Below are positions 17,105 through 25,237 of a stretch of 64,000 nucleotides of DNA, in pieces. Position numbers and translations under genes: made by a program. Every line of letters starts with the position of its first letter. The stretch's first letter is position 1. The notes under the pieces are model-generated. The model worked only from the letters and a program-made list of their open reading frames with translations, made no database searches and had not been told where the DNA came from. The stretch is from Pseudochelatococcus lubricantis (GTDB lineage Bacteria > Pseudomonadota > Alphaproteobacteria > Rhizobiales > Beijerinckiaceae). The stretch covers positions 248,001-312,000 of the forward strand of contig NZ_JAASQI010000005.1 in assembly GCF_011762225.1 (NCBI RefSeq), read 5' to 3'.

Positions 17105-17200
17105 CGGGCAATTCTGCCCGGCGTTTCAAGGGCGCGTTCCGATCCAATGGGATCATTGGATCGCTAAGAATTCGCTCAAAATCAAAGAATTAGAGCATGC
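17105..17200. repeat. Interspersed palindromic element upstream of nadA
   Basis: The leader between the two nadA operators holds CGGGCA-N4-TGCCCG (17105-17120) and a perfect 10-base dyad CGATCCAATG-N4-CATTGGATCG (17140-17163), followed by an AT-rich tail ending TTAGAGCATG. The pattern GCGCGTTCCGATCC ... TTAGAGCATG resembles short non-coding repeats scattered through Rhizobiales genomes; that resemblance is from memory and needs a genome search. Confidence 0.45.
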
Positions 17201-17242
17201 CGGCGTTTCCGTGAAACGATCGTATGTTCTGCACCCCTATTA

Positions 17243-17257
17243 TGCTCATTATGAGCA
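17243..17257. promoter_or_regulatory. Second NadQ-type operator in the nadA leader
   Basis: TGCTCAT-T-ATGAGCA, a perfect 7-1-7 dyad, with TTATGCTCA at its left edge exactly as in the promoter dyad at 17076. It ends 13 bases before the nadA ATG and overlaps codons of any longer nadA frame, one reason to place the start at 17271. Confidence 0.6.
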
Positions 17258-17270
17258 CAAGGAAGATGCG

Positions 17271-18323
17271 ATGCTCTACGCCAACTTCGCACCCCGTGAG
17301 GAAACAGCCCCCGCCTCCCTTGCCGCCGCGCGCCCGGAGGAAGGCTTTCCGCTGCCGCAACTCTATGCGCGCGTGTCGAAACACCTGTTGCCGGGCGAGT
17401 GGCCGGCGGTCGCACGCGAGGTCGAGGCCATCGAGCGCCTGAAGAAAGAGCGCAACGCCGTCGTGCTCGGCCACAACTATCAGGCGCCCGAGATCTTCAA
17501 CACGGTGGCGGATATCGTCGGCGACAGCCTCGCGCTCGCCCGCGAGGCCGTGAATGTGGATGCTGACGTCATCGTGCTGGCCGGCGTGCATTTCATGGCC
17601 GAAACGGCGAAGCTGCTCAATCCGTCGAAGACCGTGCTGATTCCGGACGACGGTGCCGGCTGCTCGCTCGCCGATTCCATCACCGGCGCGGACATCCGCC
17701 TGCTGCGTCAGCGCTATCCCGGCGTGCCGGTCGTCACCTACGTCAACACTTCCGCCGAGGTGAAGGCCGAGAGCGACTATTGCTGCACGTCGGGCAATGC
17801 CGTGAAGGTGGTGCGCCACGTCGCGCGTGAGTGGGGCGTCAACCGCATCCTGATGCTGCCGGACGAATATCTGGCGCAGAACGTGCAGAAAGAGGTTCCG
17901 GAGATCGAGCTGATCGCCTGGAAAGGCCATTGTGAGGTGCACGAGCGTTTCACCCCGCAGGACATCCGCGACCTGCGCGAGAGCTATCCGGGCATCGTGG
18001 TGCTCGCCCATCCGGAATGCCCGCCGGAAGTGGTGGCGGAAGCCGATTTCGCCGGCTCCACGGCCGCGATGGCGGACTATGTCGGCGACCACAAGCCGGG
18101 CCGCGTGGTGTTGATCACCGAGTGCTCCATGGCCGACAACGTTTCGGTCCATAACCCGGAGGTGGAGTTCGTGCGGCCCTGCAACCTGTGCCCCCACATG
18201 CGGCGCATCACGTTGCCGAAAATCCGCCGCGCGCTGGAGACCATGAGCGTCGCCGTCGAGATCGACGCGCGGGTGGCCGGGCGCGCCCGTGCCGCCGTCG
18301 AGCGCATGCTCGCCGTCCGTTGA
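17271..18323 (+). CDS. nadA: Quinolinate synthase
   Basis: A 350-residue [4Fe-4S] enzyme that condenses iminoaspartate with dihydroxyacetone phosphate to quinolinate. The three cluster cysteines are visible in [26 protein letters not shown] and [24 protein letters not shown] and [13 protein letters not shown] are standard family stretches. The start is the ATG at 17271, with AAGGAAG in front; a GTG at 17211 in the same frame would put an operator inside the gene. It is followed 13 bases later by nadB, which makes its substrate. Confidence 0.95.
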   Translation: MLYANFAPREETAPASLAAARPEEGFPLPQLYARVSKHLLPGEWPAVAREVEAIERLKKERNAVVLGHNYQAPEIFNTVADIVGDSLALAREAVNVDADVIVLAGVHFMAETAKLLNPSKTVLIPDDGAGCSLADSITGADIRLLRQRYPGVPVVTYVNTSAEVKAESDYCCTSGNAVKVVRHVAREWGVNRILMLPDEYLAQNVQKEVPEIELIAWKGHCEVHERFTPQDIRDLRESYPGIVVLAHPECPPEVVAEADFAGSTAAMADYVGDHKPGRVVLITECSMADNVSVHNPEVEFVRPCNLCPHMRRITLPKIRRALETMSVAVEIDARVAGRARAAVERMLAVR

Positions 18324-18336
18324 AGGGGCCGATGTC

Positions 18337-19845
18337 ATGTTGCAGGATTGCATTCTCGTGGTCGGCGCGGGTGTCGCCGGGCTTGCCACGGCGCTACGTC
18401 TCGCGCCCCTGCCGGTCACCCTGATCGCCGGCAGCCCCCTCGGCCATGGAGCCGCGACGGCGCTGGCGCAGGGTGGCATCGCCGCTGCCCTCGGAGACGA
18501 CGACGCGCCCGAATTGCATGCCGCCGACACGCTCGCGGCCGGCGCGGGCCTCGGCGATCCCGCCGTCGCCCGGCGCGTCGCGGAAGCGGCCGACGAGGTC
18601 GTCGCGTGGCTCGCCGGGCTCGAAACCCCGTTCGATCGCGATGCGGAAGGCAGGCTGGCGCTCGGCCTCGAAGCCGCCCACGGCCGCCGCCGCATCGTCC
18701 ACGCGCGTGGCGACAGGACCGGCCTTGCCGTGCTGGAAACGCTGATCCGCGCGGCCCGCGGCGCACCCCACATCATGATCGCCGACGATCTGCGCGCCGT
18801 CGCCCTGCTGCGCGATGCGCACGGCCGCATCGCCGGGCTCAGGGCACGTGCGCCTTCAGGCGAAGTCGCCCTGCCCGCCCGGGCCGTGGTGCTTGCCACC
18901 GGCGGGCTTGGCGCGCTCTACGGCTCGACCACGAACCCGCCGGGCGCGGTCGGCTCGGGGCTGGCGCTCGCCGCCCGCGCCGGCGCGGTAATGCGCGACA
19001 TGGAGTTTGTGCAGTTCCATCCCACAGCAATCGCCGTTGGCGCCGATCCGATGCCGCTCGCGACCGAGGCTTTAAGGGGCGAAGGCGCGATCCTGCTGGA
19101 CGAGCGAGGCAAACGCTTCATGGAAGACGTGCCGGGCCGGGAACTCGCTGCGCGCGACGTGGTGGCGCGCGCCATCTTCAGCGAGATCGCGGCGGGGCGG
19201 CAGGTGTTTCTCGATGCCCGCCTGAAGGGCCTCGACGGCCGCTTTCCCGGCGTCGTGGCGCTCTGCCGCGCCCATGGGCTCGATCCCGCGCGCCAGCCTA
19301 TCCCGGTGCGCCCGGCCGCGCATTACCATATGGGCGGCATCCGGGTGGACGCGGCGGGCCGCAGCACCGTCGCCGGACTCTGGGCCTGCGGCGAGGTGGC
19401 ATCGACCGGCCTGCATGGCGCCAACCGGCTCGCCAGCAACTCGCTGCTCGAAGCGCTCGTCTTCGCGGGCTGGAGCGCGGACGACATACGCGGCAACCTT
19501 GCCCTGCCCGGCGCGCCGGAGACGCGCACGGCGCCGCGCGGCACCATACCCGCGCCTGCCGATATCCGCGCGCTGATGGACGCCGGGGTGGGCGTGGTGC
19601 GCGATGCCGCCGGGCTCAGCCATGTCATCCGCCGGCTTCACGATGTCGCGGCGGACGACCGCGCCCTCGTGGCGCTGATGGTCGCGGCCGGTGCCTTCGC
19701 GCGCCGGGAAAGCCGCGGCGGGCATTTCCGCGCCGACTGTCCCGCGGCCGATGCCATCGGGCGGCACAGCGAGACAACGCTCGACGCCACCCTGCGTTTC
19801 GCCGGGGAATTGTGCGGCGCGCCTCAGTCGCGGCAAGTAGCCTGA
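18337..19845 (+). CDS. nadB: L-aspartate oxidase
   Basis: A 502-residue flavoprotein of the succinate dehydrogenase/fumarate reductase family that oxidises L-aspartate to iminoaspartate. The FAD dinucleotide motif is VVGAGVAGLATALRL at the N-terminus. Further hallmarks are ALAQGGIAAAL, the active-site GRELAARDVVARAI, AAHYHMGGI and STGLHGANRLASNSLLEALVF. The C-terminal helical domain carries RRESRGGHFRADCP. The ATG at 18337 follows GAAGGGG; an ATG 5 bases earlier is out of frame. It is co-transcribed with nadA under the two NadQ-type operators. Confidence 0.95.
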   Translation: MLQDCILVVGAGVAGLATALRLAPLPVTLIAGSPLGHGAATALAQGGIAAALGDDDAPELHAADTLAAGAGLGDPAVARRVAEAADEVVAWLAGLETPFDRDAEGRLALGLEAAHGRRRIVHARGDRTGLAVLETLIRAARGAPHIMIADDLRAVALLRDAHGRIAGLRARAPSGEVALPARAVVLATGGLGALYGSTTNPPGAVGSGLALAARAGAVMRDMEFVQFHPTAIAVGADPMPLATEALRGEGAILLDERGKRFMEDVPGRELAARDVVARAIFSEIAAGRQVFLDARLKGLDGRFPGVVALCRAHGLDPARQPIPVRPAAHYHMGGIRVDAAGRSTVAGLWACGEVASTGLHGANRLASNSLLEALVFAGWSADDIRGNLALPGAPETRTAPRGTIPAPADIRALMDAGVGVVRDAAGLSHVIRRLHDVAADDRALVALMVAAGAFARRESRGGHFRADCPAADAIGRHSETTLDATLRFAGELCGAPQSRQVA

Positions 19846-19871
19846 CAGACAGACGTGGCGCGGCGAACGCC

Positions 19872-21974
19872 TCAATACCTGAGGCGCGCGTAGAAGGACC
19901 CGGCCGAGGCTGCCCGCGCCTCGCCCAGCGTGGTGATGCCCTTCTGGGCCAGCAGCGGCAGCAGCTTCAGGAAGATGGCGGCGGTCGTCAGCGCGTCACC
20001 GACGGCCGTGTGGCGGGCGGCGAGGTTGATGCCGAGCCGCGCGGCCGTCGCTTCCAGCCCGTGTTCCGTCTCGTGCGGATGCACGATTGAGGCAAGCAGC
20101 AGCGTATCCAGCACCGGCTGCTCGAAGCGCACGCCGCTGACCGCCTCCTTGATCTGCAGGAAGCGCATGTCGAAGGCAACGTTGTGGCCGACGAGCACGG
20201 TATCGGCGGCGAAGGCGTGGAACAGCGGCAGCACCTCCGCGATCGGCGGCTTGCTGCGCACCATCTCGGGGCGGATGCCGTGGATCGGGATCGAGGCTTC
20301 CGGAATATGCCGGCCGGGGTTGACGAGCTGGTCGAAGCACTCCCCGTCGAGCAGGCGGCCATTGACGATCCGCGTCGCGCCGATCTGGATGATCTCGTCG
20401 CCGCCCGCCGGATCGAGCCCGGTGGTTTCGGTATCGAAGACCGTGTAGCTGATCCCGGTGAGCGGCCGCTCGTCGAGCGTGCTGCCTTCGGCGCTCGCCC
20501 TGAACAGGTCGAAATCGTAATAGACCGGGCGGCTGTCGGAGGGCGCGAGGGGCGCCTGCGGCGCGCCCGACGCCAACGGCAGCAGGAAGCGCACGAAGCG
20601 GTCGCTGCCCTCGCGCTGCCGGCCGAACCACACCTCGCCGCCATGCCGCTCGGCAACGTCGCGCACCGTCAGCGGCAGACGCTCGTCGCCGACCTGCATC
20701 GGCTCCGTCTGCCAGCCGGGCGCGGGCTCCGCGCTCTCCCCCCGCCAGAGCAGGTCAAGATGCGCCCGCCCCTCCGCGCGCCGCAGCCGCAGCGCCGGCC
20801 TGCCCGCCGCCGCGCCGTGCCGGCCGGCCAGAAAGGCAAGGGCGCTGATAACGGCGAAGCTGTCTACCCGCAGCCACAGCCCGGGCTCGGCGTCGGTTTC
20901 GGCCGCGTCCCCCGACGTGGCGGCAATCCGCCGCGCGGCGGCGGCGAGGAGGTCCGCGCCCAGCATGTCCTGCAGCGGCCAGCGGCCCTTCAGGTCCTCG
21001 GATGTATCGGCGGCGAGCGCCTCAAGCCGCCGGCCCATCGCCGACACCTCGTCGCGCACGATCGCCTGGAAGCGCGCGCGTTCGTCCTCCGCCAGATCGG
21101 GATAGTCCATCAGGTCGAGCGCCGCCTGCATGGCCGCCAGCGACGCGCGGCTCGCCTCGGTGAGCGTCAGCAGCCGGGCGTCGCGGCTCGCGTGCGCGCG
21201 CTGTTCCTCGGTGATGTCGTCGACCAGCAGCACGAAGCCGGTCAGCGCGGCGGTGGCGCCTTCGCCCGCCGGGCGCACGCCTGCCATGCCCACCCGCAGC
21301 AGGTGGCCGTCGGGAAGCCCGGTCACGAAATGGGCCGGCGCCCCGCCGGCGCCCCGCTGTTCGAGCATCTCGCGCGCATGGGCGATGAGCGCGGGGTCTA
21401 GCAGCGCATCGATGGACCGTCCAAGGCCCACGGTGCCCCCGCAGGACGCGAAGAGACGGCTGCTTTGTTGGTTATAAAGCAGGATGCGGCCGTCGAGGTT
21501 GCAGACGATCACGCCCTGTTCGAGCTCCGCCATCAGCGCCGCGAGCTGGTCGCGCTGATAGGCGACGGCCTCGCTGGCGTCCGCGATCCGCTCGTCCATG
21601 TCGCTACGCAGCGTGCGATGCCGGTCGGCGAGGGTGTTGATGGCCTCGGCCAGAGCCCGCAGGGTCGCGTTGCCCTGAGGCGGAATGGCGGGCGCCTGCG
21701 GATCGCCGGCCAGTACGCGCGTCGCGTCCGCGAGCCGGTCTGCGCCAGCCACGAAGACGGCATGCAGGCGGTAGAGGCCGAAGGCCGCAGCGGCCGCGGC
21801 CGCGAGCCACCAGACGGCGAGCACGGGCGCCTGTGTCGAGAGCGCGGCGCCGAGGCCGGTCCGTGACTCGGGCGCCGCGCCGGTGAAGAGCAGAAGCAGC
21901 GCGACCGCCTCCCACGCCGCCAGCAGCACGCCCGGCGCGAGCAGGGCCAGGAGAAGGCGGCGATCTCCCCTCAC
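19872..21974 (-). CDS. Membrane PAS/pseudokinase protein fused to a DEDDh 3'-5' exonuclease
   Basis: A 700-residue protein. Two membrane spans (about 6-30 and 50-75) are followed by a HAMP-like/coiled segment (about 80-150), a PAS-like domain (VIVCNLDGRILLYNQQSSRLF, about 155-260) and a histidine-kinase-like region (about 265-480). The usual SHELRTPL histidine is absent there, and no N-box or GxGL loop remains, so it should not phosphorylate. Residues about 505-690 are a DnaQ-type exonuclease: FDTETTGLDPAGGDEIIQIG (Exo I), LVGHNVAFDMRFL (Exo II) and RHTAVGDALTTA (Exo III), a complete DEDDh set. The start GTG at 21974 overlaps the stop of the receiver gene (GTGA). Exonucleases of this type recur beside SLC5-type kinases and DUF294 genes near acetate genes in other proteobacteria. 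The nucleic-acid substrate and signal are unknown. Confidence 0.85.
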   Translation of the reverse strand: MRGDRRLLLALLAPGVLLAAWEAVALLLLFTGAAPESRTGLGAALSTQAPVLAVWWLAAAAAAAFGLYRLHAVFVAGADRLADATRVLAGDPQAPAIPPQGNATLRALAEAINTLADRHRTLRSDMDERIADASEAVAYQRDQLAALMAELEQGVIVCNLDGRILLYNQQSSRLFASCGGTVGLGRSIDALLDPALIAHAREMLEQRGAGGAPAHFVTGLPDGHLLRVGMAGVRPAGEGATAALTGFVLLVDDITEEQRAHASRDARLLTLTEASRASLAAMQAALDLMDYPDLAEDERARFQAIVRDEVSAMGRRLEALAADTSEDLKGRWPLQDMLGADLLAAAARRIAATSGDAAETDAEPGLWLRVDSFAVISALAFLAGRHGAAAGRPALRLRRAEGRAHLDLLWRGESAEPAPGWQTEPMQVGDERLPLTVRDVAERHGGEVWFGRQREGSDRFVRFLLPLASGAPQAPLAPSDSRPVYYDFDLFRASAEGSTLDERPLTGISYTVFDTETTGLDPAGGDEIIQIGATRIVNGRLLDGECFDQLVNPGRHIPEASIPIHGIRPEMVRSKPPIAEVLPLFHAFAADTVLVGHNVAFDMRFLQIKEAVSGVRFEQPVLDTLLLASIVHPHETEHGLEATAARLGINLAARHTAVGDALTTAAIFLKLLPLLAQKGITTLGEARAASAGSFYARLRY

Positions 21975-22336
21975 GCCAGCATCTCCCGCACCTTTTCCAG
22001 CAGTTCGCGCGTCGAGAACGGCTTGGTGACATAGGCATCGGCACCGGCCCCGAGCCCGCGCGCCATGTCGGTCTCGCGGCCCTTGGCGGTCAGCATCAGG
22101 ATGCGGATGTCGCGTATCGCGGGATCGGCGCGCACGGCCTCGCACACCTCGAAGCCGGAATGCACCGGCATGGTGGCGTCGAGCAGCACCAGCGCCGGCC
22201 GCTCGCGGCGGATCGCCTCCAGCGCCTCGGCGCCGTCGCGCGCCACCAGCACCCGATGCCCCTCGCGCTTCATCATGAATTCGAGCGATATGACGATGTT
22301 CGGCTCGTCGTCGGCGATCAGCACCGTGGCGCTCAT
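21971..22336 (-). CDS. Stand-alone CheY-type response regulator receiver
   Basis: A 121-residue single receiver domain with the phosphoacceptor aspartate in ALVLLDATMPVHSGFEV, the acidic pair in LIADDEPN, the switch Thr in MLTAKG and Lys in AYVTKPFS. There is no output domain, so it works by protein contact or passes phosphate on. The ATG overlaps the kinase stop (ATGA) and its own stop overlaps the exonuclease start, so the kinase, receiver and exonuclease fusion are made in close stoichiometry. The kinase upstream is the natural phosphate donor. Classic CrbR, which answers the related CrbS kinase, has a LuxR-type output domain that is missing here. Confidence 0.92.
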   Translation of the reverse strand: MSATVLIADDEPNIVISLEFMMKREGHRVLVARDGAEALEAIRRERPALVLLDATMPVHSGFEVCEAVRADPAIRDIRILMLTAKGRETDMARGLGAGADAYVTKPFSTRELLEKVREMLA

Positions 22337-25014
22337 TTCTTCTCCCCCTCCGGCGCGGGCGGAAGCGGCAGCCGGAAACCGAAGCACGCTCCTTCGCCCG
22401 GCTCCGATTCGAGCCACATTTCTCCCCCCAGATGATTGACGATCCGTCGGCTGATGGGAAGCCCGAGCCCGGTGCCCGGTGGCCGCGTGAGGGCGTCACC
22501 GCCCTGGCGGAAACGATCGAAGACATGGGCGCGGTCCGCCGAAGGCACGCCGGGACCGTTGTCCCGCACCCGCACTTCCAGACTGTCGCCGGCGATCTTC
22601 AACGATACTTCGATCCGTCCCCTCCCTTCCGGAACGAACTTCGCCGCGTTCGACAGCAGGTTCAGCAGCACCTGCGTCAGCCGGTCCGCGTCGGCGCGCA
22701 CCGGCGGCACGGCTGGCGGCAGATCGAGCGCGATCGCGGTGCCGCGCTCGGCGAACAGCGCCGACATGCCGCCCGTGGCGGAGACGATCAGCGCGCCGAG
22801 GTCGACATCGCTGTTATGCCATTCGGCCTGGCCGGATTCGATCTTCGCCATGTCGAGCACCTGGTTTACCAGCCGGCTCAGGCGCTCGCTCTCACCCACC
22901 ACGATGCGCAGGAATTCGGCGCGCTGGGCCTCGTCCATGTCGGGCGTGTCCAGCATGAGTTCGCTCAGCGCGCGGATGGAGGTCAGCGGCGTGCGCAGTT
23001 CGTGCGTGACGGAGGAGATGAAATCGTCCTTCATCTGGTCGAGGCTTTTCAGTTTTTCGTTGGCTGCGCGCAATTCGCTCGCCTCGCCGAGAATGGCGAT
23101 CACGTCGTCTAGGTCGAGCGCTTCCTCCTCGACAACGGAGGCCACCATCACCCGCGCCGATGCCGAGCCCACGGCACCCGCAAGCTGCCGCTCCACCCGG
23201 TCGACGAGTTGCGCGTCCGCCAACGGGCCGGCGCCGTGGCCTGTGGACTGACCTGCCTGCCCGCCTGCGAACAGCAGCCGGCCGCGCTCGTCGCCCAGCA
23301 CGCGGACGGCCAGCGCTTCAAGGTCCGCAATCCGCGCCCGGCCGCGCCAGAAGACCGGCGCCTCGCCGGCGTCGCCACGCTTCATGATATCGACGAACAG
23401 CAGCGCCTGGCTCGTTTCCCGCGCGCCGGGCGCCCGCCACAGCGACAGGCCGACATAGAGGCCGACGTTGGCCAGCAGGCTCCAGAACAGCGCATGGGTG
23501 AGATTGTCGAGCCCGGCGAGGTCGAAGAGGCGCTCCGGCGCCAGCATCTCTATCCCCCAAGGCCCGTGCGCGACGAAATCCGCCGAAATCCAGCCCGAGC
23601 GAGCGACGGATGGCAGCATCAGCGTATAGGCCCAGAGCGAAAAGCCGCCGATGAGGCCGCCGAGCGCGCCGAGCCGCGTGCCGCCCTTCCAGTAAATGCC
23701 GATGAGCAGCGCCGGGCCGAACTGCGCCACCGCCGCGAAGCTGATGAGGCCGATGCTGACGAGCGCATAGGCATCCCCGGCCATGCGAAAATAGAGATAG
23801 CCCAGCAGCAGGATGCCGAGAATCGCGGCCCGGCGGATGTTGAGCAGCAGGCCTGTGAGATCGCGGCCGGAATAGGCCCCGAACCCGCGCCCGCGGAACA
23901 GCGCCGGCATGACGAGATCGTTGCAGACCATGGTGGAAACCGCGATCGTCTCGACGATCAGCATGCCCGTCGCCGCCGACAGCCCGCCGACATAGACGAA
24001 CAGCGCCAGTGCCCGCGCGCCGTCCGCCAGCGGCAGCGTCAGGACATAGGTTTCGGGATCGACCGTCTCCATGCCGAAAATGAGCCGCCCGCCGATGGCG
24101 ATGGGCAATACGAATACGTTGATCAGGAACAGATAGGCCGGAAACACCCAGGCAGCGCGCTTCAGATGTCGCTCGTCGACGCACTCCACCACCATCATCT
24201 GGAACTGGCGCGGCAGCAGCAGCACGGACAGCATGGCGAGAACGACGAGCGCGAACCATTGCGCATGGCCGAAGCCGCCCTCCCCGGTGCCGCTGCCGAG
24301 CCGCGCGAGCGCCCGCAACTCCGGCAGCACGGCGGCACGCGCCCAGATGTCGGCCGGGCCGTCGAACAGCCCCCAGGTGACGAAGACGCCCACCGCGAGA
24401 AAGGCGCCGAGCTTCACCACGGATTCGAAGGCGATGGCCGCCACCATCCCCTCGTGACGCTCGGCGCTGTCCAGATGGCGGGTGCCGAAAAGGATGGTGA
24501 ACGCGGCGAGCGCCATCGCGACATAGAGCGTGCTGTCCCGCCACCACACCAGCGCGCCGCTGTCGGCGGGCGCCGCCGTCATGATCTGGTAGCCCGTCGC
24601 CACGGCCTTCAGCTGCAGCGCGATGTAGGGCACGATGCCCACCACGGTGATCAGCGTCACCAGCGCGGCGAGAAGCGGGCTCTTGCCATAGCGACTGGCG
24701 ATGAAGTCCGCGATGGAGGTGATGCGGTATGTACGCGCGATGCGGATCATGCGCAGGATGACCACGCCGGCGAGCAGCATCGCGAGCATGGGGCCGAGAT
24801 AGATGGGCAGAAACCAGATGCCCTCGGCCGCCGCCTCGCCGACACTGCCGAAATAGGTCCACGCCGAACAATAGACGCCGAGCGACAGCGCATAGACCAA
24901 CGGGTTGTCGATCACGGAGCGCCCTTCCGCCGCGCGCCGGTCGGCAAGGGCCGCGATCGCGAACAGCAGCAGCAGATAGCCGAAGGAGACGCCGAGGACG
25001 AGCGGGGCGGACAT
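22333..25014 (-). CDS. SLC5/SSS transporter-linked sensor histidine kinase (CrbS/CbrA-like)
   Basis: An 893-residue hybrid. The first ~570 residues are a sodium:solute symporter-like domain with about 12-13 membrane spans (FGYLLLLFAIAALADRRA, YCSAWTYFGSVGEAA, YGKSPLLAALVTLITVVGIVPYIALQ). It is followed by a linker, then a histidine kinase: H-box VTHELRTPLTSIRALSE, N-box QVLLNLLSNAAKF, G1 VRDNGPGVP and G2 GTGLGLPISRRIV. It resembles CrbS/CbrA, kinases whose transporter domain senses a carbon source, acetate or histidine in known cases. The operon context with ActP argues for acetate or a short-chain acid. There is no C-terminal receiver; a separate receiver is encoded immediately downstream. 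Confidence 0.93.
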   Translation of the reverse strand: MSAPLVLGVSFGYLLLLFAIAALADRRAAEGRSVIDNPLVYALSLGVYCSAWTYFGSVGEAAAEGIWFLPIYLGPMLAMLLAGVVILRMIRIARTYRITSIADFIASRYGKSPLLAALVTLITVVGIVPYIALQLKAVATGYQIMTAAPADSGALVWWRDSTLYVAMALAAFTILFGTRHLDSAERHEGMVAAIAFESVVKLGAFLAVGVFVTWGLFDGPADIWARAAVLPELRALARLGSGTGEGGFGHAQWFALVVLAMLSVLLLPRQFQMMVVECVDERHLKRAAWVFPAYLFLINVFVLPIAIGGRLIFGMETVDPETYVLTLPLADGARALALFVYVGGLSAATGMLIVETIAVSTMVCNDLVMPALFRGRGFGAYSGRDLTGLLLNIRRAAILGILLLGYLYFRMAGDAYALVSIGLISFAAVAQFGPALLIGIYWKGGTRLGALGGLIGGFSLWAYTLMLPSVARSGWISADFVAHGPWGIEMLAPERLFDLAGLDNLTHALFWSLLANVGLYVGLSLWRAPGARETSQALLFVDIMKRGDAGEAPVFWRGRARIADLEALAVRVLGDERGRLLFAGGQAGQSTGHGAGPLADAQLVDRVERQLAGAVGSASARVMVASVVEEEALDLDDVIAILGEASELRAANEKLKSLDQMKDDFISSVTHELRTPLTSIRALSELMLDTPDMDEAQRAEFLRIVVGESERLSRLVNQVLDMAKIESGQAEWHNSDVDLGALIVSATGGMSALFAERGTAIALDLPPAVPPVRADADRLTQVLLNLLSNAAKFVPEGRGRIEVSLKIAGDSLEVRVRDNGPGVPSADRAHVFDRFRQGGDALTRPPGTGLGLPISRRIVNHLGGEMWLESEPGEGACFGFRLPLPPAPEGEKK

Positions 25015-25019
25015 GGGCT

Positions 25020-25229
25020 TCAGCCGGAAGGGGGCGGCCGGCGTGCCGGGCGCGCCTCCGCCACGAAGGCAAGAAGCACGATCAGCAGCGCCCAGATGAC
25101 GAACATCGCGACCGGCAGCAGCGGCAACCCGGCCACCGTGACGTCGCGATCCCAGATGAGGATCAGCGGAAAATTGAACAGCAGCGCGGCCGCGGCCCAA
25201 AGGCCGAGCGAAAATCGCGTGTGTGGCAT
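25020..25229 (-). CDS. Small two-span membrane protein of the acetate operon
   Basis: A 69-residue protein with two hydrophobic spans (about 6-24 and 32-53; FSLGLWAAAALLFNFPLI, then LLPVAMFVIWALLIVLLAFV) and a basic/proline-rich tail (EARPARRPPPSG). It lies 9 bases after the DUF294 gene and 5 bases before the transporter-kinase gene, so it is part of the operon. Small proteins in this position commonly accompany SLC5-type kinases and may be a subunit. The start is ATG 25229 (AAGGGAGG in front); an in-frame GTG at 25241, overlapping the upstream stop, would add four residues. Confidence 0.75.
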   Translation of the reverse strand: MPHTRFSLGLWAAAALLFNFPLILIWDRDVTVAGLPLLPVAMFVIWALLIVLLAFVAEARPARRPPPSG

Positions 25230-25237
25230 GCCTCCCT

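Noticed and set aside
17211-17270. GTG start extending nadA by 20 codons
   Set aside because: The added codons contain an operator-like dyad and have no ribosome site, while ATG 17271 has AAGGAAG at good distance.
21971-22526. Extension of the exonuclease fusion frame upstream across the receiver gene
   Set aside because: The extension overlaps a complete receiver domain in another frame; the GTG at 21974 overlapping the receiver stop is the coupled start.
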